A stretch of DNA of 64,000 nucleotides, taken from NCBI GenBank assembly GCA_000421045.1, contig ATWC01000007.1, forward strand, positions 47,475-111,474. Direction: 5' to 3'. Positions within the stretch are counted from its first letter, which is position 1, and each line of letters opens with the position of its first letter. Below, in pieces: positions 25,360 to 34,618 of this stretch. The notes under the pieces are model-generated. The model saw only the letters and a list, made by a program, of their open reading frames with translations, was not told where the DNA came from and searched no databases. The stretch is from Lachnospiraceae bacterium NK4A179 (lineage in GTDB: Bacteria; Bacillota; Clostridia; Lachnospirales; Lachnospiraceae). The position numbers were made by a program, and so were the translations under genes.

Positions 25360-25923
25360 TTATCTAAAACCATAGAAGATAATTCCGGTCCCCGCAGAAA
25401 TGATGATCAGTAAAATTGGAGAGATTCCATTCTTCTTTATTTTTCTGGATCCCCAAAATATAGTGCCAAGTATTATCACCAAAAGAACCGCAATGATATC
25501 TATTCCCGAAATCATGCTTCCACAACAATTCTGAACCATCATATAGATGCCCATTGCCATTATTATTCCGATAATGCAAGGTTTCATTCCGCTAAGCATC
25601 CCTTGAAAATATCTGTTGCTGATAAATCTCCTGAATATTGCCATTACCAATATGATTATCAGAAACGCAGGGAGCACAACTGCCAGTGTAGCAATCAGCG
25701 CTCCAAGAAGCCCTCCCTGAGTACTGCCAACATATGTTGCCATATTGACCATCAATGGACCGGGCGTACTCTCACTTACAGCAATCATATGAGTAATCAT
25801 TTCGTCATCCATCCAACCGTAAGTTAGTACGATCTCACGTATCAGAGGTATCGATACATACCCCCCTCCAAACGAAAAGAGTCCGACCTCAAGAAAAGCA
25901 ATAAACAGTTCTAAATAGATCAT
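25360..25923 (-). CDS. Chromate transporter, half-size subunit
   Basis: 187 residues, CHR family: N-terminal FSFGGGYVSIP and ESTPGPLMVN motifs and about five membrane segments. It overlaps the second half by four bases; short CHR proteins work as pairs. The family exports chromate; physiological substrate in gut anaerobes is uncertain. Confidence 0.9.
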   Translation of the reverse strand: MIYLELFIAFLEVGLFSFGGGYVSIPLIREIVLTYGWMDDEMITHMIAVSESTPGPLMVNMATYVGSTQGGLLGALIATLAVVLPAFLIIILVMAIFRRFISNRYFQGMLSGMKPCIIGIIMAMGIYMMVQNCCGSMISGIDIIAVLLVIILGTIFWGSRKIKKNGISPILLIIISAGTGIIFYGFR

Positions 25924-26495
25924 TTTGCTGCCGACTCCTTTCCTTTTCGATTATGTATCGCATAGAAGACCAGACCTGATACAGCACCCAAAAGCAGTAT
26001 CACCAAAGATGAAATGTGCAAGGCCAGAAAATTTATGACAAGCATGCTGATCAGGGCGGCAATCATTATGATGATCGGGAATGGTTTTTTATCCATTTTC
26101 TTAATCATCTTTATTGCTGCGTCCATTATTAAAATAGCAACAGCAATTTTGATCCCCTGGAAAGCATTTGATACCCACTTTATCTCCAAAAAGCGTTCCA
26201 GGAATTGTGAGATCAGAAAAACTATACAGAAAGACGGCAGTATCATACCGAACGTTGCAATAAGTGCTCCCGGTATTCTTCGTAATTTGTAGCCAACATA
26301 TGTTGCAAGATTGATCGCTATCGGGCCGGGAGTGGATTCTGCTATTACGGTTATATTCATCATCTCTTCGTGGGTGATCCATTTTTTCTTCTCCACGCAG
26401 ATATCTTCGATCAGTGCCAGCATGGCATAGCCACCGCCAAAGGTAAACAGCCCGATTTTAAAAAACACCAGAAAGAGTGATGACAATACTTTCAC
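25920..26495 (-). CDS. Chromate transporter, half-size subunit
   Basis: 191 residues, same family as the downstream gene, with FTFGGGYAM and AESTPGPIAIN. First of the pair; the start is GTG 26495. The two proteins likely form one heterodimeric transporter with opposite membrane topology. Confidence 0.9.
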   Translation of the reverse strand: MKVLSSLFLVFFKIGLFTFGGGYAMLALIEDICVEKKKWITHEEMMNITVIAESTPGPIAINLATYVGYKLRRIPGALIATFGMILPSFCIVFLISQFLERFLEIKWVSNAFQGIKIAVAILIMDAAIKMIKKMDKKPFPIIIMIAALISMLVINFLALHISSLVILLLGAVSGLVFYAIHNRKGKESAAK

Positions 26496-26610
26496 AGATC
26501 CCAGCCTCCTGCTTTATTTTCGTTATGATATCCGATATTTTCTATACTAAATACATCGCTAATCACTTCAGTGCTATACCATCCTTAATCGTCAAATAAT
26601 CTTCTATGGT

Positions 26611-27333
26611 TTAACATAAATACTTTTCTAATAATTCTATATTCTCTATTTCTATTTTTTTATAATTATTTATGATATCATCAACATCATTCATCAATAT
26701 TTTACGTTTTATAGTCTCATCTTCTGCAATCAACCTATCCAACTGTTCATGATTACTTCTAATAGAGGTTTCACTTTTCACCCTTTGATGTCCTATTATA
26801 GAATTATTGATACATATCAATGCTTTATCAAGTTTTCCAAGTCTAATACATAATTCATGAATATGCCCGGTACAATTATGTATAATATTAGCCATATCAG
26901 GATTATCCCATCGAGTATCCCACTGCTTTTTCGATTCTTCCACACTTTTCACTTCTACAATAGATTTTTCCACAGCTTCATAAAATCCGATGTAAGAATC
27001 ACATTGCTTGAAAACCACTAATAGAGTATTTAAAATCAAATCTGAGACTAAATCCACCGATTTTTCGCAATACGTCCACCATTTATCCCCCGGACCGATC
27101 AGGTCCCCAATTCTACGGCTCTCCAAAAAATATCGGCTTGAAGTTGTATACAATGGGGTAATTCCAAAATTTACAGTAAAATGATCTCCATTAAATTTTT
27201 GAAATCCAAAACACTGTACTATTTCCCCTTTGGACACTCTTACATAGTGAGAATTCCTTGTTTTAAATCCCATCTCTTTAAGAGCTGGTTTTATTCTTTT
27301 TCTAATTTCCTTAAACACTTCACTTTGTTCCAT
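26611..27333 (-). CDS. DUF4304-type protein
   Basis: 240 residues. The N-terminal ~110 (IKPALKEMGFKTRNSHYVR, VQCFGFQKF) match the DUF4304 pattern, a soluble domain of unknown role in polymorphic-toxin or phage contexts. The rest is helical. The gene is more AT-rich than its neighbours and flanked by REP-like repeats, suggesting recent arrival. Start at 27333 behind AAGGGG. Confidence 0.75.
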   Translation of the reverse strand: MEQSEVFKEIRKRIKPALKEMGFKTRNSHYVRVSKGEIVQCFGFQKFNGDHFTVNFGITPLYTTSSRYFLESRRIGDLIGPGDKWWTYCEKSVDLVSDLILNTLLVVFKQCDSYIGFYEAVEKSIVEVKSVEESKKQWDTRWDNPDMANIIHNCTGHIHELCIRLGKLDKALICINNSIIGHQRVKSETSIRSNHEQLDRLIAEDETIKRKILMNDVDDIINNYKKIEIENIELLEKYLC

Positions 27334-27371
27334 TTAATCTAATCCCCTTTTTCACCCCAAGAATATAAAAC

Positions 27372-27440
27372 ATGAATGGACCATTAACCCCGTCCCGTTG
27401 GGCCATTATGATCCATTGGGGACGGGGTTAGAGGTTCATT
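27372..27440. repeat. Inverted GGGGACGGGGTT repeat pair
   Basis: TAACCCCGTCCC (27385-27396) and GGGACGGGGTTA (27419-27430) form a perfect 12-bp inverted repeat, extended imperfectly outward (AATGGACC / GGTTCATT) to ~22 bp, with a 22-base centre. Similar core sequences occur at 27537, 44022, 46772 and 62193-62238. This fits a REP-type or small inverted-repeat mobile element. Confidence 0.75.
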
Positions 27441-27536
27441 TTTGTGGATCATCTTTCTTGAACTTCTTATACCAAAATAAATTATACTCCGTATTTAACC
27501 ACGCATCAGCGTTATTTTTCATTTGTTCGTAATGAG

Positions 27537-27555
27537 CCCTTAACCCCGTCCCCAA
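27537..27555. repeat. REP-like core copy
   Basis: An exact 19-base copy (CCCTTAACCCCGTCCCCAA) identical to those at 44022-44040 and 46772-46790. It abuts the terminator of the ABC operon. Confidence 0.75.
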
Positions 27556-27556
27556 A

Positions 27557-27589
27557 TAAAAATACCGCAAGAGCAGTATCTTGCGGTAT
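27557..27589 (-). terminator. Intrinsic terminator of the downstream ABC pair
   Basis: A perfect 11-bp stem ATACCGCAAGA / TCTTGCGGTAT (27562-27589) with a six-base loop, followed on the minus strand by TTTTATTT. Ends the operon that starts at 32050. Confidence 0.9.
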
Positions 27590-27768
27590 CACTTACCATC
27601 GTCTTCTATTTCATGCAGATAATGATGTATCCAATAACACATATTAGAGGAATAATATTCGTTAACACATACCGCCTCAAATATAATCTGCTATCGGAAT
27701 CGTTCTCGTATTGCACCTCCACTATTATATCGCAATATTTGTGCCTTCACGATTTGGTATTTTTGACA
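27590..27768 (-). other. Tail region with possible coupled small peptides
   Basis: An ATG at 27769 overlaps the TAA of the ABC gene and opens a 14-codon peptide (MSKIPNREGTNIAI). A second frame at 27606-27722 encodes a 36-38 residue piece with a hydrophobic segment (VLTNIIPLICVIGYIII). The two could be one frameshifted small membrane protein. The PNREG start matches the remnant at 14642-14655. Coding status is uncertain. Confidence 0.35.
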
Positions 27769-29535
27769 TTATGCTATCTGCCAATTTTCCGCCTCCTGAC
27801 GTATCTTTATAAATCCCGCATACTTACCGCCCAGCTCAATCAGTTCCTCATGTTTTCCTTTTTCAATTATTTTTCCTTCATCCACAACCAGGATCTGATC
27901 AGCAGCCTCGATCGTTGCCAGACGATGCGCAATAATGATCACGGTTTTTCCTTTGGACAATTCTGTCAGGGCCCCCTGGATCAGATGCTCGTTTTCAGGA
28001 TCAATACTTGCAGTAGACTCATCCAATATGATGATGGGAGCATTTTTCAGTATAGCTCTTGCAATGGAGATACGCTGTTTTTGTCCTCCCGAAAGCGTTC
28101 CTCCACCTTCTCCTATTACTGTGTCATAACCGTTTGGCAGTTCCATTATAAAATCGTGACACCGCGCTTTTTTCGCCGCATCTATCATCTCTTCTTCCGT
28201 GATCCCTTCACGTCCGAAACATATATTCGCACGGATGGTATCATTGAACAGATATACATTCTGAAATACCATGGATATATTTGAAAGCAGGCTGTCCAGA
28301 CTGTAATCACGGACGTTCATTCCCCCTACTCTGATCTCTCCTTTTGTCACATCATAAAATCTGGCGATCAGATTGCAGATCGTTGTTTTACCGCTTCCGG
28401 ATGGACCTACGATCGCTGTTGTTTTCCCTTCGGGGATGGTAAACGAAACATCTTTCAACACCACCCTGTCTTCTGTAGTTTTCGCATTGGAATAGGAAAA
28501 TGAGACATCCTTAAATTCGATCCCATAATGTTCAGGACAAATATCCCTGCCGTCCGCATCAAGCAGACCTGCTTCCGAAAACACTTCCATCTTATCAAAC
28601 GCATTATTGATCACGGATAATACATGCGCGCTGTCAGCGATAGGATCCACCGAATTAAAGATCGAAAGTGAAAGAAGTGCAACGATCAGTACCATCTCAA
28701 ATTCCATTTCTCCCGCAAGTCCTGCATACATTACAGTAATGAACATCCAAACACTTGCCAGGCGAAGCGCCAGAAGATGCAGGCAATTATAAGGGATAAA
28801 TCCCCATTCTATCTTTAATGCTATCTTTTTTCCGCTTGCACATGCTTCCTTAAATGCTTTGATCGATACTCCTTCCATTCCGAAGGATTTTACGATCGGC
28901 AATCCGCGGGTATATTCCAGTGCTGCCCTTGTAAGCTTTTCATTCTCAGCATTAAGCACCTTTGTGTTTTTAAGACTATGTTTCGATATCATAACAAGAA
29001 AAACAAAAGATACCCCCACACCCAGCAACGAGATCAATGCCGCTTTTATATTTACAAACAGCAAAAACATAAATACACATAAAAAATTCAGATATCCTCC
29101 CACAAAACCATCTACCATACGGATACCCATATTTTCCAAAGTAGCGAGTCCTGTAGTGATCGCGTTTAAAATAGCCCCTGTATCATTACTCTGGAAGTAT
29201 CCGAGAGATACACGCTTCAGCACTTCTCCGATCTTTAGCCTGTCGCGGGCTACAAGTTCATAGCCGATCTTCTCATGGAATATTGCCTTCAAATAATCCA
29301 TAAGGAACTTAGCTGCGACCAGCCCCAACATGATCAGCAGACTGCTTTTCCAAAGTTTAGGATCTATCTTGCCTCCGCCCTGAATTTCTTTAACTATCCT
29401 TCCTATCAGAAATCCGGAATATGCTACCGGAGCCGCTGCCGCCCAGGAACCTAAGAACGAAAATACAAAACCGATATACAGACTTGTTTTAAAATCACCA
29501 CACCAGTCAATGATCCTCTTTATTGTCTTAAACAT
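27769..29535 (-). CDS. ABC transporter, fused permease-ATPase (second of pair)
   Basis: 588 residues: six-helix type membrane domain then NBD with GPSGSGKTT, signature LSGGQKQRISIARAILKNAP and IIILDESTASID (note Ser replacing Ala after DE). It starts two bases after the partner ends. The pair resembles heterodimeric exporters and also the siderophore importers of the YbtPQ/IrtAB kind, which share the fold. Context next to Feo and ECF genes favours iron or chelate transport. Confidence 0.88.
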   Translation of the reverse strand: MFKTIKRIIDWCGDFKTSLYIGFVFSFLGSWAAAAPVAYSGFLIGRIVKEIQGGGKIDPKLWKSSLLIMLGLVAAKFLMDYLKAIFHEKIGYELVARDRLKIGEVLKRVSLGYFQSNDTGAILNAITTGLATLENMGIRMVDGFVGGYLNFLCVFMFLLFVNIKAALISLLGVGVSFVFLVMISKHSLKNTKVLNAENEKLTRAALEYTRGLPIVKSFGMEGVSIKAFKEACASGKKIALKIEWGFIPYNCLHLLALRLASVWMFITVMYAGLAGEMEFEMVLIVALLSLSIFNSVDPIADSAHVLSVINNAFDKMEVFSEAGLLDADGRDICPEHYGIEFKDVSFSYSNAKTTEDRVVLKDVSFTIPEGKTTAIVGPSGSGKTTICNLIARFYDVTKGEIRVGGMNVRDYSLDSLLSNISMVFQNVYLFNDTIRANICFGREGITEEEMIDAAKKARCHDFIMELPNGYDTVIGEGGGTLSGGQKQRISIARAILKNAPIIILDESTASIDPENEHLIQGALTELSKGKTVIIIAHRLATIEAADQILVVDEGKIIEKGKHEELIELGGKYAGFIKIRQEAENWQIA

Positions 29536-29536
29536 C

Positions 29537-31318
29537 TCATGCCTCCTTTACATTTCCCGCAGCCCAGTTTCTGGCTCCGATATGTGCCTGCCACATTCTC
29601 TGATACAAAGGTGATCCGGCGAGAAGCTTTTCCTGATCCCCGGAAGCTTCGATCCTTCCATCATTCAGTAATACGATATTATCTGCATTCTTTATCGTTG
29701 AAAGCCTGTGTGCAATGACTAAGAGCGTTTTCCCTTTAGTCAGATTAGCAATCGATTCCTGAAGCTTTGTTTCGTTTTCCGGATCGGTAAATGCAGTTGC
29801 TTCATCCAGGATAATGATCGGTGCATTCTTAAGCATCATTCTGGCAATTGCGATCCTCTGTCTCTCTCCGCCCGAAAGTCGTTTGCCTGCTTCACCTGCT
29901 GATGTATTGTATCCGTCCGGGAGTTTTAATATGAATTCCTCACAGCACGCTGCTCTTGCCGCCTGCTTTACTTCTTCATCCGTTGCTCCGGGTTTTCCAA
30001 GCCTTATATTCTCCATTATCGAGCAGCTGAACAAAAAGTTATCCTGCGTTACAAAACTGACCAGATCTGCAAGGCTCGTGATCTTCATATCACGAATATC
30101 GATTCCACCGATCTTTATACTGCCTTCGCTGACATCCCAGAATCTTGCGATCAGCTTCGCCACAGTTGATTTTCCTCCACCGCTTGGTCCAACCAATGCA
30201 GTAAAGCTTCCTTCTTTCAGAACAAGGTCTATTCCGTGCAGAACCTCTCCCTCTTCAGGATCATAAGTAAAATGAACGTTTTTCATTTCGATGGTATAAC
30301 TCTTTGGCTTACTTTCTTTTTCAGGTTCCGACAGTAATTTCATATCAAAGAGTTTCTGTATCTCATTTACTGTATATTCCATCTGACGCAGTCCGTTTGA
30401 GAATATCTCCAGCTTTGCCATACTGACAACCATCGACATTGCCAGCATAACGCCCAGAGCCATCTGCGAAACGGTGATATCCCCCTTTGATACAAGATAA
30501 ACACTAATCGGCACCATTCCCAGCAATGTCGCCGGCATAAAGGCAAATGCCATTTTCATCGTAAACCATGTGGATTCCAGCCACTTGATCACAAAATCCC
30601 TGTAGCTCTTTATCGAACCGGCAAATTTTTCATAACTCACGCCGCTTTTTCCAAAGGCCTTGATCACCTCAATACCCTCAACATATTCCACAATAACGCT
30701 GCTCATATGTGCATTGGCTTCCTGATACTTAGTCATATTCTTTCCACTGATCACAAAAGTCAGGATCATAAATATCAGTCCGAACGGAAATGCAGCCAGG
30801 GCTGCCAGCGCCATGCGGATATCGATGATCGCAAGCGCTATAAAACTGATTATCGGAAGCAGGATGTGCCCCGCGCCTTCCGGTACAACGTGGGCCAGAG
30901 GCGGTTCGATATCTTCGATCTTATCCACGATGATGCCTTTGATCTCACCGATCGAATGTGAATAGACTTCCCCAAGTGGTGCCCGCAGGAAAAGATCCGC
31001 CACTTTCAGACGCATTCCCTCCAGTACGTTAAATGCCACATAATGGGAGATTCCGGTGGAAATACCGAAGCAGACTATCTTTAGCAGATACATCCCCGCT
31101 GCAATCAGGCTCCATTTCGTAATACCTGTTCCATCCAACATGCCGCTGATATACAGATCCAATATTCTGTACACACAAAAAAACGGTACCAGACCCGCAC
31201 AAAGGCTGATCATGGAAAAGATTACCGATACTGCAAGTCTGCCTCCGCTTCCCTTTGCATAGGAAAGCATTGTCCCGAACCAGTTGTTTCTTTTTTTTAC
31301 TTCTGCATTGCTGCTCAT
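29537..31318 (-). CDS. ABC transporter, fused permease-ATPase (first of pair)
   Basis: 593 residues; ATG 31318 chosen for AAAGGAG upstream. Membrane domain then NBD with GPSGGGKST, LSGGERQRIAIARMM and IIILDEATAFTDPEN. Its closest sibling in the window appears to be the protein encoded at 39083-40846, which shares the DEATAFxDP motif. Regulated by the TetR gene directly upstream (gap ~120 bp). Confidence 0.88.
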   Translation of the reverse strand: MSSNAEVKKRNNWFGTMLSYAKGSGGRLAVSVIFSMISLCAGLVPFFCVYRILDLYISGMLDGTGITKWSLIAAGMYLLKIVCFGISTGISHYVAFNVLEGMRLKVADLFLRAPLGEVYSHSIGEIKGIIVDKIEDIEPPLAHVVPEGAGHILLPIISFIALAIIDIRMALAALAAFPFGLIFMILTFVISGKNMTKYQEANAHMSSVIVEYVEGIEVIKAFGKSGVSYEKFAGSIKSYRDFVIKWLESTWFTMKMAFAFMPATLLGMVPISVYLVSKGDITVSQMALGVMLAMSMVVSMAKLEIFSNGLRQMEYTVNEIQKLFDMKLLSEPEKESKPKSYTIEMKNVHFTYDPEEGEVLHGIDLVLKEGSFTALVGPSGGGKSTVAKLIARFWDVSEGSIKIGGIDIRDMKITSLADLVSFVTQDNFLFSCSIMENIRLGKPGATDEEVKQAARAACCEEFILKLPDGYNTSAGEAGKRLSGGERQRIAIARMMLKNAPIIILDEATAFTDPENETKLQESIANLTKGKTLLVIAHRLSTIKNADNIVLLNDGRIEASGDQEKLLAGSPLYQRMWQAHIGARNWAAGNVKEA

Positions 31319-31441
31319 CTTATTTCTCCTTTGTTTTGTTAACACTTTTTTCTATCGTTAACTAACCCTTATCGCAAATTCACCGCCTGCCTTCAAAATG
31401 CGAAGACAGACGGTGAATACTGTGACCAATATTTAATTGTT

Positions 31442-32050
31442 TTATCTACCGAATAACTTTTTCCATCCGGGAAGGAAATAGTTTTCCAATGTTTTCAATG
31501 CACTGATCGCTTCATCATACGAATACCGGTGTATGACCGGTTCGAAAAGTGCTGTAATATACGCTGTTACAAGAAGATGCATTTCCCTCGGTGCGATCTC
31601 CGGTATCTTTTCGTCGGTCTCCCTTAAGCGTTTCATATATTGCAGCATCTCATCCTGTATCTGTTCTGTTATGTCATGAAGAAAAGTTTCATATCTTGTC
31701 CCCTGCGACTTTACAATGAGAAGATAGTAATCATCCATATTGGGATATACCAGTTCACGCATAATATCTATATGGGAATCCATCCATACCATTTTTCTTT
31801 TCTTTTTTAAAAGTTCATCATATCGGGCGATATGTGCACGGGAATATCTTTCTAAATCTTCTACCGCCGGTTTGACCAATTGGTCAAACAGATCACTTTT
31901 GTCACGACAGTGCCTGTATATCCCGGCTGCAGTCATCCCGCAGCGCTCCCCTATCTTTCGCATGGAAGCTTTTTCAAATCCCATCTCCAGAAATTCTTCT
32001 CTGGCCGCCGCCATAATCTTTGCATGGTTTATCGTTTTATCTCTCGGCAT
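31442..32050 (-). CDS. TetR-family repressor of the metal island (copy 1)
   Basis: 202 residues from ATG 32050 (GAGGAGGGAAC upstream). HTH with SMRKIGERCGMTAAGIYRHC at ~28-47. It is a close paralogue of the TetR at 43318-43935: both begin MPRDKT and share EEFLE.GFE/YE.AS.R.IG and AGIYRH/AGLYRH. A long palindromic operator lies just upstream. It probably controls the ABC pair downstream in response to iron or a chelate. Confidence 0.9.
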   Translation of the reverse strand: MPRDKTINHAKIMAAAREEFLEMGFEKASMRKIGERCGMTAAGIYRHCRDKSDLFDQLVKPAVEDLERYSRAHIARYDELLKKKRKMVWMDSHIDIMRELVYPNMDDYYLLIVKSQGTRYETFLHDITEQIQDEMLQYMKRLRETDEKIPEIAPREMHLLVTAYITALFEPVIHRYSYDEAISALKTLENYFLPGWKKLFGR

Positions 32051-32066
32051 GTTCCCTCCTCTAACA

Positions 32067-32093
32067 GTGTACGCTAACAACGTTAGCGTACAC
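32067..32093. promoter_or_regulatory. Perfect TetR operator
   Basis: A perfect inverted repeat of 12-bp arms, GTGTACGCTAAC (32067-32078) and GTTAGCGTACAC (32082-32093), with centre AAC. It lies between the TetR start and the P-type ATPase stop. The GCTAAC-nnn-GTTAGC core recurs with one change in front of the paralogous TetR at 43960-43974. Confidence 0.88.
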
Positions 32094-32122
32094 ATATAAA
32101 CTATCACATCCCGATCGATATG

Positions 32123-34198
32123 TCAATTCAATAACTTCGTCGTGCTCTTAACACCAATTGCTATGGTCGACACATTATGCAGAAGAGCTGATGTTCCCGG
32201 CGAGAAAACGCCCAATAATCCCAGTATGATAAGACCGGTATTGAATCCCACGATCGTTCTGTAATTGAAACGGATCCTCTCCATCAGCCGATCGCTCATT
32301 TTCTTTAATACAACCAGACTATGAAGGTCATCTGAGCTTATCGTGATATCTGCGATCTGTCTGGCGATCTCTGCCCCTTCACTGATCGCAATTCCCGCAT
32401 CGGAAGCGGAGAGTGCCGGAGAGTCATTGATCCCGTCTCCTACCATGATCACCTTTAAACCTTCTTTCTTCTTATCCTCCACATATCGGGATTTATCCTC
32501 GGGAAGCACTTCTGAATGATATTCATCTACACCGACTATATCAGCGATCCTTTTCGCCGTGCGCTCACTGTCACCTGTCATCATGACGATACGGGTTATA
32601 CCTGTATCTTTTAGTGCACTTACAACATCTTTCGCATCATCCCGGACAGGATCCTCTATAAGGATCACAGCAGCAAGCTTTCCATCTTTTGCGTAATACA
32701 GATGAGAATATTCATCCGGCAGCTGATCGAATTCGTCCTTTCTATTTTCCGGTATGGTCGCTCCCTCATCCTCAAAGACAAAATGGAAGCTGCCGATAAT
32801 AGCCCGACGGCCGTTTATTTCCGACGATATCCCATGTGCCACAACATATTCAACCTTAGTATGCAGTTCATCATGTGTAAGATGTGCATCTGATGCAGCT
32901 TTTACTACTGCGTTCGCTATGGAATGTGGAAAATGCTCTTCAAGACACGCAGCCTCACGCAGAAGTTCATCACGATCCTCTCCATTAAATGAGATTACTG
33001 CTTTTACAGCAGGCTGTGCTTTCGTAAGCGTACCCGTCTTGTCAAACACGATCATATCCGCTTCGGAAACTGCTTCCAGAAATTTTCCGCCCTTAACAGT
33101 AACTCCATATTCTCCTGATTCCCTGATCGCAGACAATACAGAAATAGGCATGGCAAGTTTGAGCGCACATGAATAATCAACCATCAGTACAGATACGGTT
33201 TTTGAGATATTTCGGGTAAAAAGGTATGTCAACACGGCACCGGCAAAAGTGTATGGAACAAGTCTGTCCGCAAGTCCTTCTGCCTTACTTTCCAGTCCTG
33301 ATTTCAGCTTTTCAGATTCTTCTATCATCCGGACGATTTTTTCATATCTCCCGTTTCCACCTGTAGCGGTTACTCGTATCGTTACCTCTCCTTCCTCTAC
33401 AACTGTTCCGGCAAATACGCTTGCGCCTTCTGCTTTTCTTACCGGAATTGCCTCTCCGGTCATGGCGGCCTGATTTATCATTCCGTCTCCCTGTACTATC
33501 ACACCATCGAAGGGAATAATATTCCCCATTCGAACCACTATAAGATCCCCGGTTTTGATCTTATCTGCATCCGTCTGTATCTCAAGCTCATTCTCGATTT
33601 TCCAAACCTTGCTGATGTTCAGGGACATCTGTCTTGCCAGATCTGTTGTACACTTCTTATGTGTCCACTCCTCCAGACTATCTCCTATATCCAACAAAAA
33701 CATTACCGATGCGGCCGTGGAAAAATCTTTTACCAATGCAGATGCACTTATTGCTACAGCATCGAGTAATTCTACTTTGAGTTTTTTCTCAGAGATTGTC
33801 TTGAGGCCCCGCCAGATATAACGCAGGCTTTTTATGCAAGTTAAAGCTGTCCTTGCCGGTTCCGGCAAAAACAACTTTTTTCCGTAATGCCATACGATCG
33901 ACATTACGATATCTTCATAATACTTTGCATTCATCTCCCTTGCAGAGCTTTCGAAAAAGCTTTCCGGCACTTCTGTTTTATCAGGCGAATACTCGCGTAT
34001 GATCTTTATGATCTCATCACGACTTCCGGAATACCTGATAACAGCATCAGCTGTACGTTCATAGACAGTCGCCTTATCTATACACTCAAAGCTTTCAAGA
34101 TAATAAAGAAGTGTATCCGCCTCTCTAAAACTAAACCGCGGCTTCTTAAAATGAATGCGCATCCTTCCTGGAATATCATGTTTTATAACAGCATTCAT
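32123..34198 (-). CDS. P1B-type metal ATPase with SCA motif (FezB-like candidate)
   Basis: 691 residues from ATG 34198 (GGGGAG eight bases upstream). An N-terminal HMA-like domain without CxxC (HDIPGRMRIHFKK), actuator TGEAIP (247), phosphorylation site DKTGTLT (386-392), HP motif FPHS (423) and hinge GDGIND are all present. The membrane metal site is SCA at 343-345 instead of CPC, the form I associate with the P1B-6 subgroup, which includes the ferrosome protein FezB. It follows the DUF6110 gene by 16 bp and an ECF/Feo operon. Likely moves iron into vesicles or out of the cell; other divalent metals are possible. Confidence 0.85.
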   Translation of the reverse strand: MNAVIKHDIPGRMRIHFKKPRFSFREADTLLYYLESFECIDKATVYERTADAVIRYSGSRDEIIKIIREYSPDKTEVPESFFESSAREMNAKYYEDIVMSIVWHYGKKLFLPEPARTALTCIKSLRYIWRGLKTISEKKLKVELLDAVAISASALVKDFSTAASVMFLLDIGDSLEEWTHKKCTTDLARQMSLNISKVWKIENELEIQTDADKIKTGDLIVVRMGNIIPFDGVIVQGDGMINQAAMTGEAIPVRKAEGASVFAGTVVEEGEVTIRVTATGGNGRYEKIVRMIEESEKLKSGLESKAEGLADRLVPYTFAGAVLTYLFTRNISKTVSVLMVDYSCALKLAMPISVLSAIRESGEYGVTVKGGKFLEAVSEADMIVFDKTGTLTKAQPAVKAVISFNGEDRDELLREAACLEEHFPHSIANAVVKAASDAHLTHDELHTKVEYVVAHGISSEINGRRAIIGSFHFVFEDEGATIPENRKDEFDQLPDEYSHLYYAKDGKLAAVILIEDPVRDDAKDVVSALKDTGITRIVMMTGDSERTAKRIADIVGVDEYHSEVLPEDKSRYVEDKKKEGLKVIMVGDGINDSPALSASDAGIAISEGAEIARQIADITISSDDLHSLVVLKKMSDRLMERIRFNYRTIVGFNTGLIILGLLGVFSPGTSALLHNVSTIAIGVKSTTKLLN

Positions 34199-34214
34199 CA
34201 CTCACACTCCCCAT

Positions 34215-34514
34215 TCATGCTTCGAAGTTATCTTCAGTATCTTCTTTGGCATCTTCTTCGATGATTTCTTCTTTGATCTCAGAATCCTGTTCCTTCTTGG
34301 CCCTGTCATTATTGATACGCTTTGCCCCCTCGTAAATATCCTGACAGTTTTCCTGAAGGGTCGTTGCCTGATCTACAACAACATCTTTTGCCCGAAGAAC
34401 CGCTGCAGTGCAATGCGTATAAGCCTTCTTGGCATCTCTGCTTGACAGAAGCTTAACTCCGGCTGTTCCAACCAATACTCCTCCTGCGAAAATACCCAAT
34501 TTGCTCCAATTCAT
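34215..34514 (-). CDS. DUF6110 small membrane-associated protein (FezA-like candidate)
   Basis: 99 residues: a Gly/Ala-rich N-terminal hydrophobic segment (GIFAGGVLVGTAGVKLL), then helix with AKKAYTHCTAAVLRAKD (conserved in DUF6110), then an acidic tail rich in Glu/Asp. Encoded directly before the P-type ATPase, as in many Clostridia. Small hydrophobic-start partners of P1B-6 ATPases occur in ferrosome operons, so a FezA-like role is suggested, not shown. Confidence 0.75.
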   Translation of the reverse strand: MNWSKLGIFAGGVLVGTAGVKLLSSRDAKKAYTHCTAAVLRAKDVVVDQATTLQENCQDIYEGAKRINNDRAKKEQDSEIKEEIIEEDAKEDTEDNFEA

Positions 34515-34618
34515 TTTGATTTCTCCTTTCTCTTAAGTTGATGTTTTTATTGAAACTGTGTCATCCGGTTTTTATGATCTGTCTTTTTATTAACCTCCTT
34601 TTAAATAAATAAAAAATA

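Noticed and set aside
27613..28284. A 223-codon plus-strand frame opposite the ABC transporter 3' end
   Set aside because: Shadow of the conserved ATPase domain; it also crosses the intrinsic terminator at 27557-27589.
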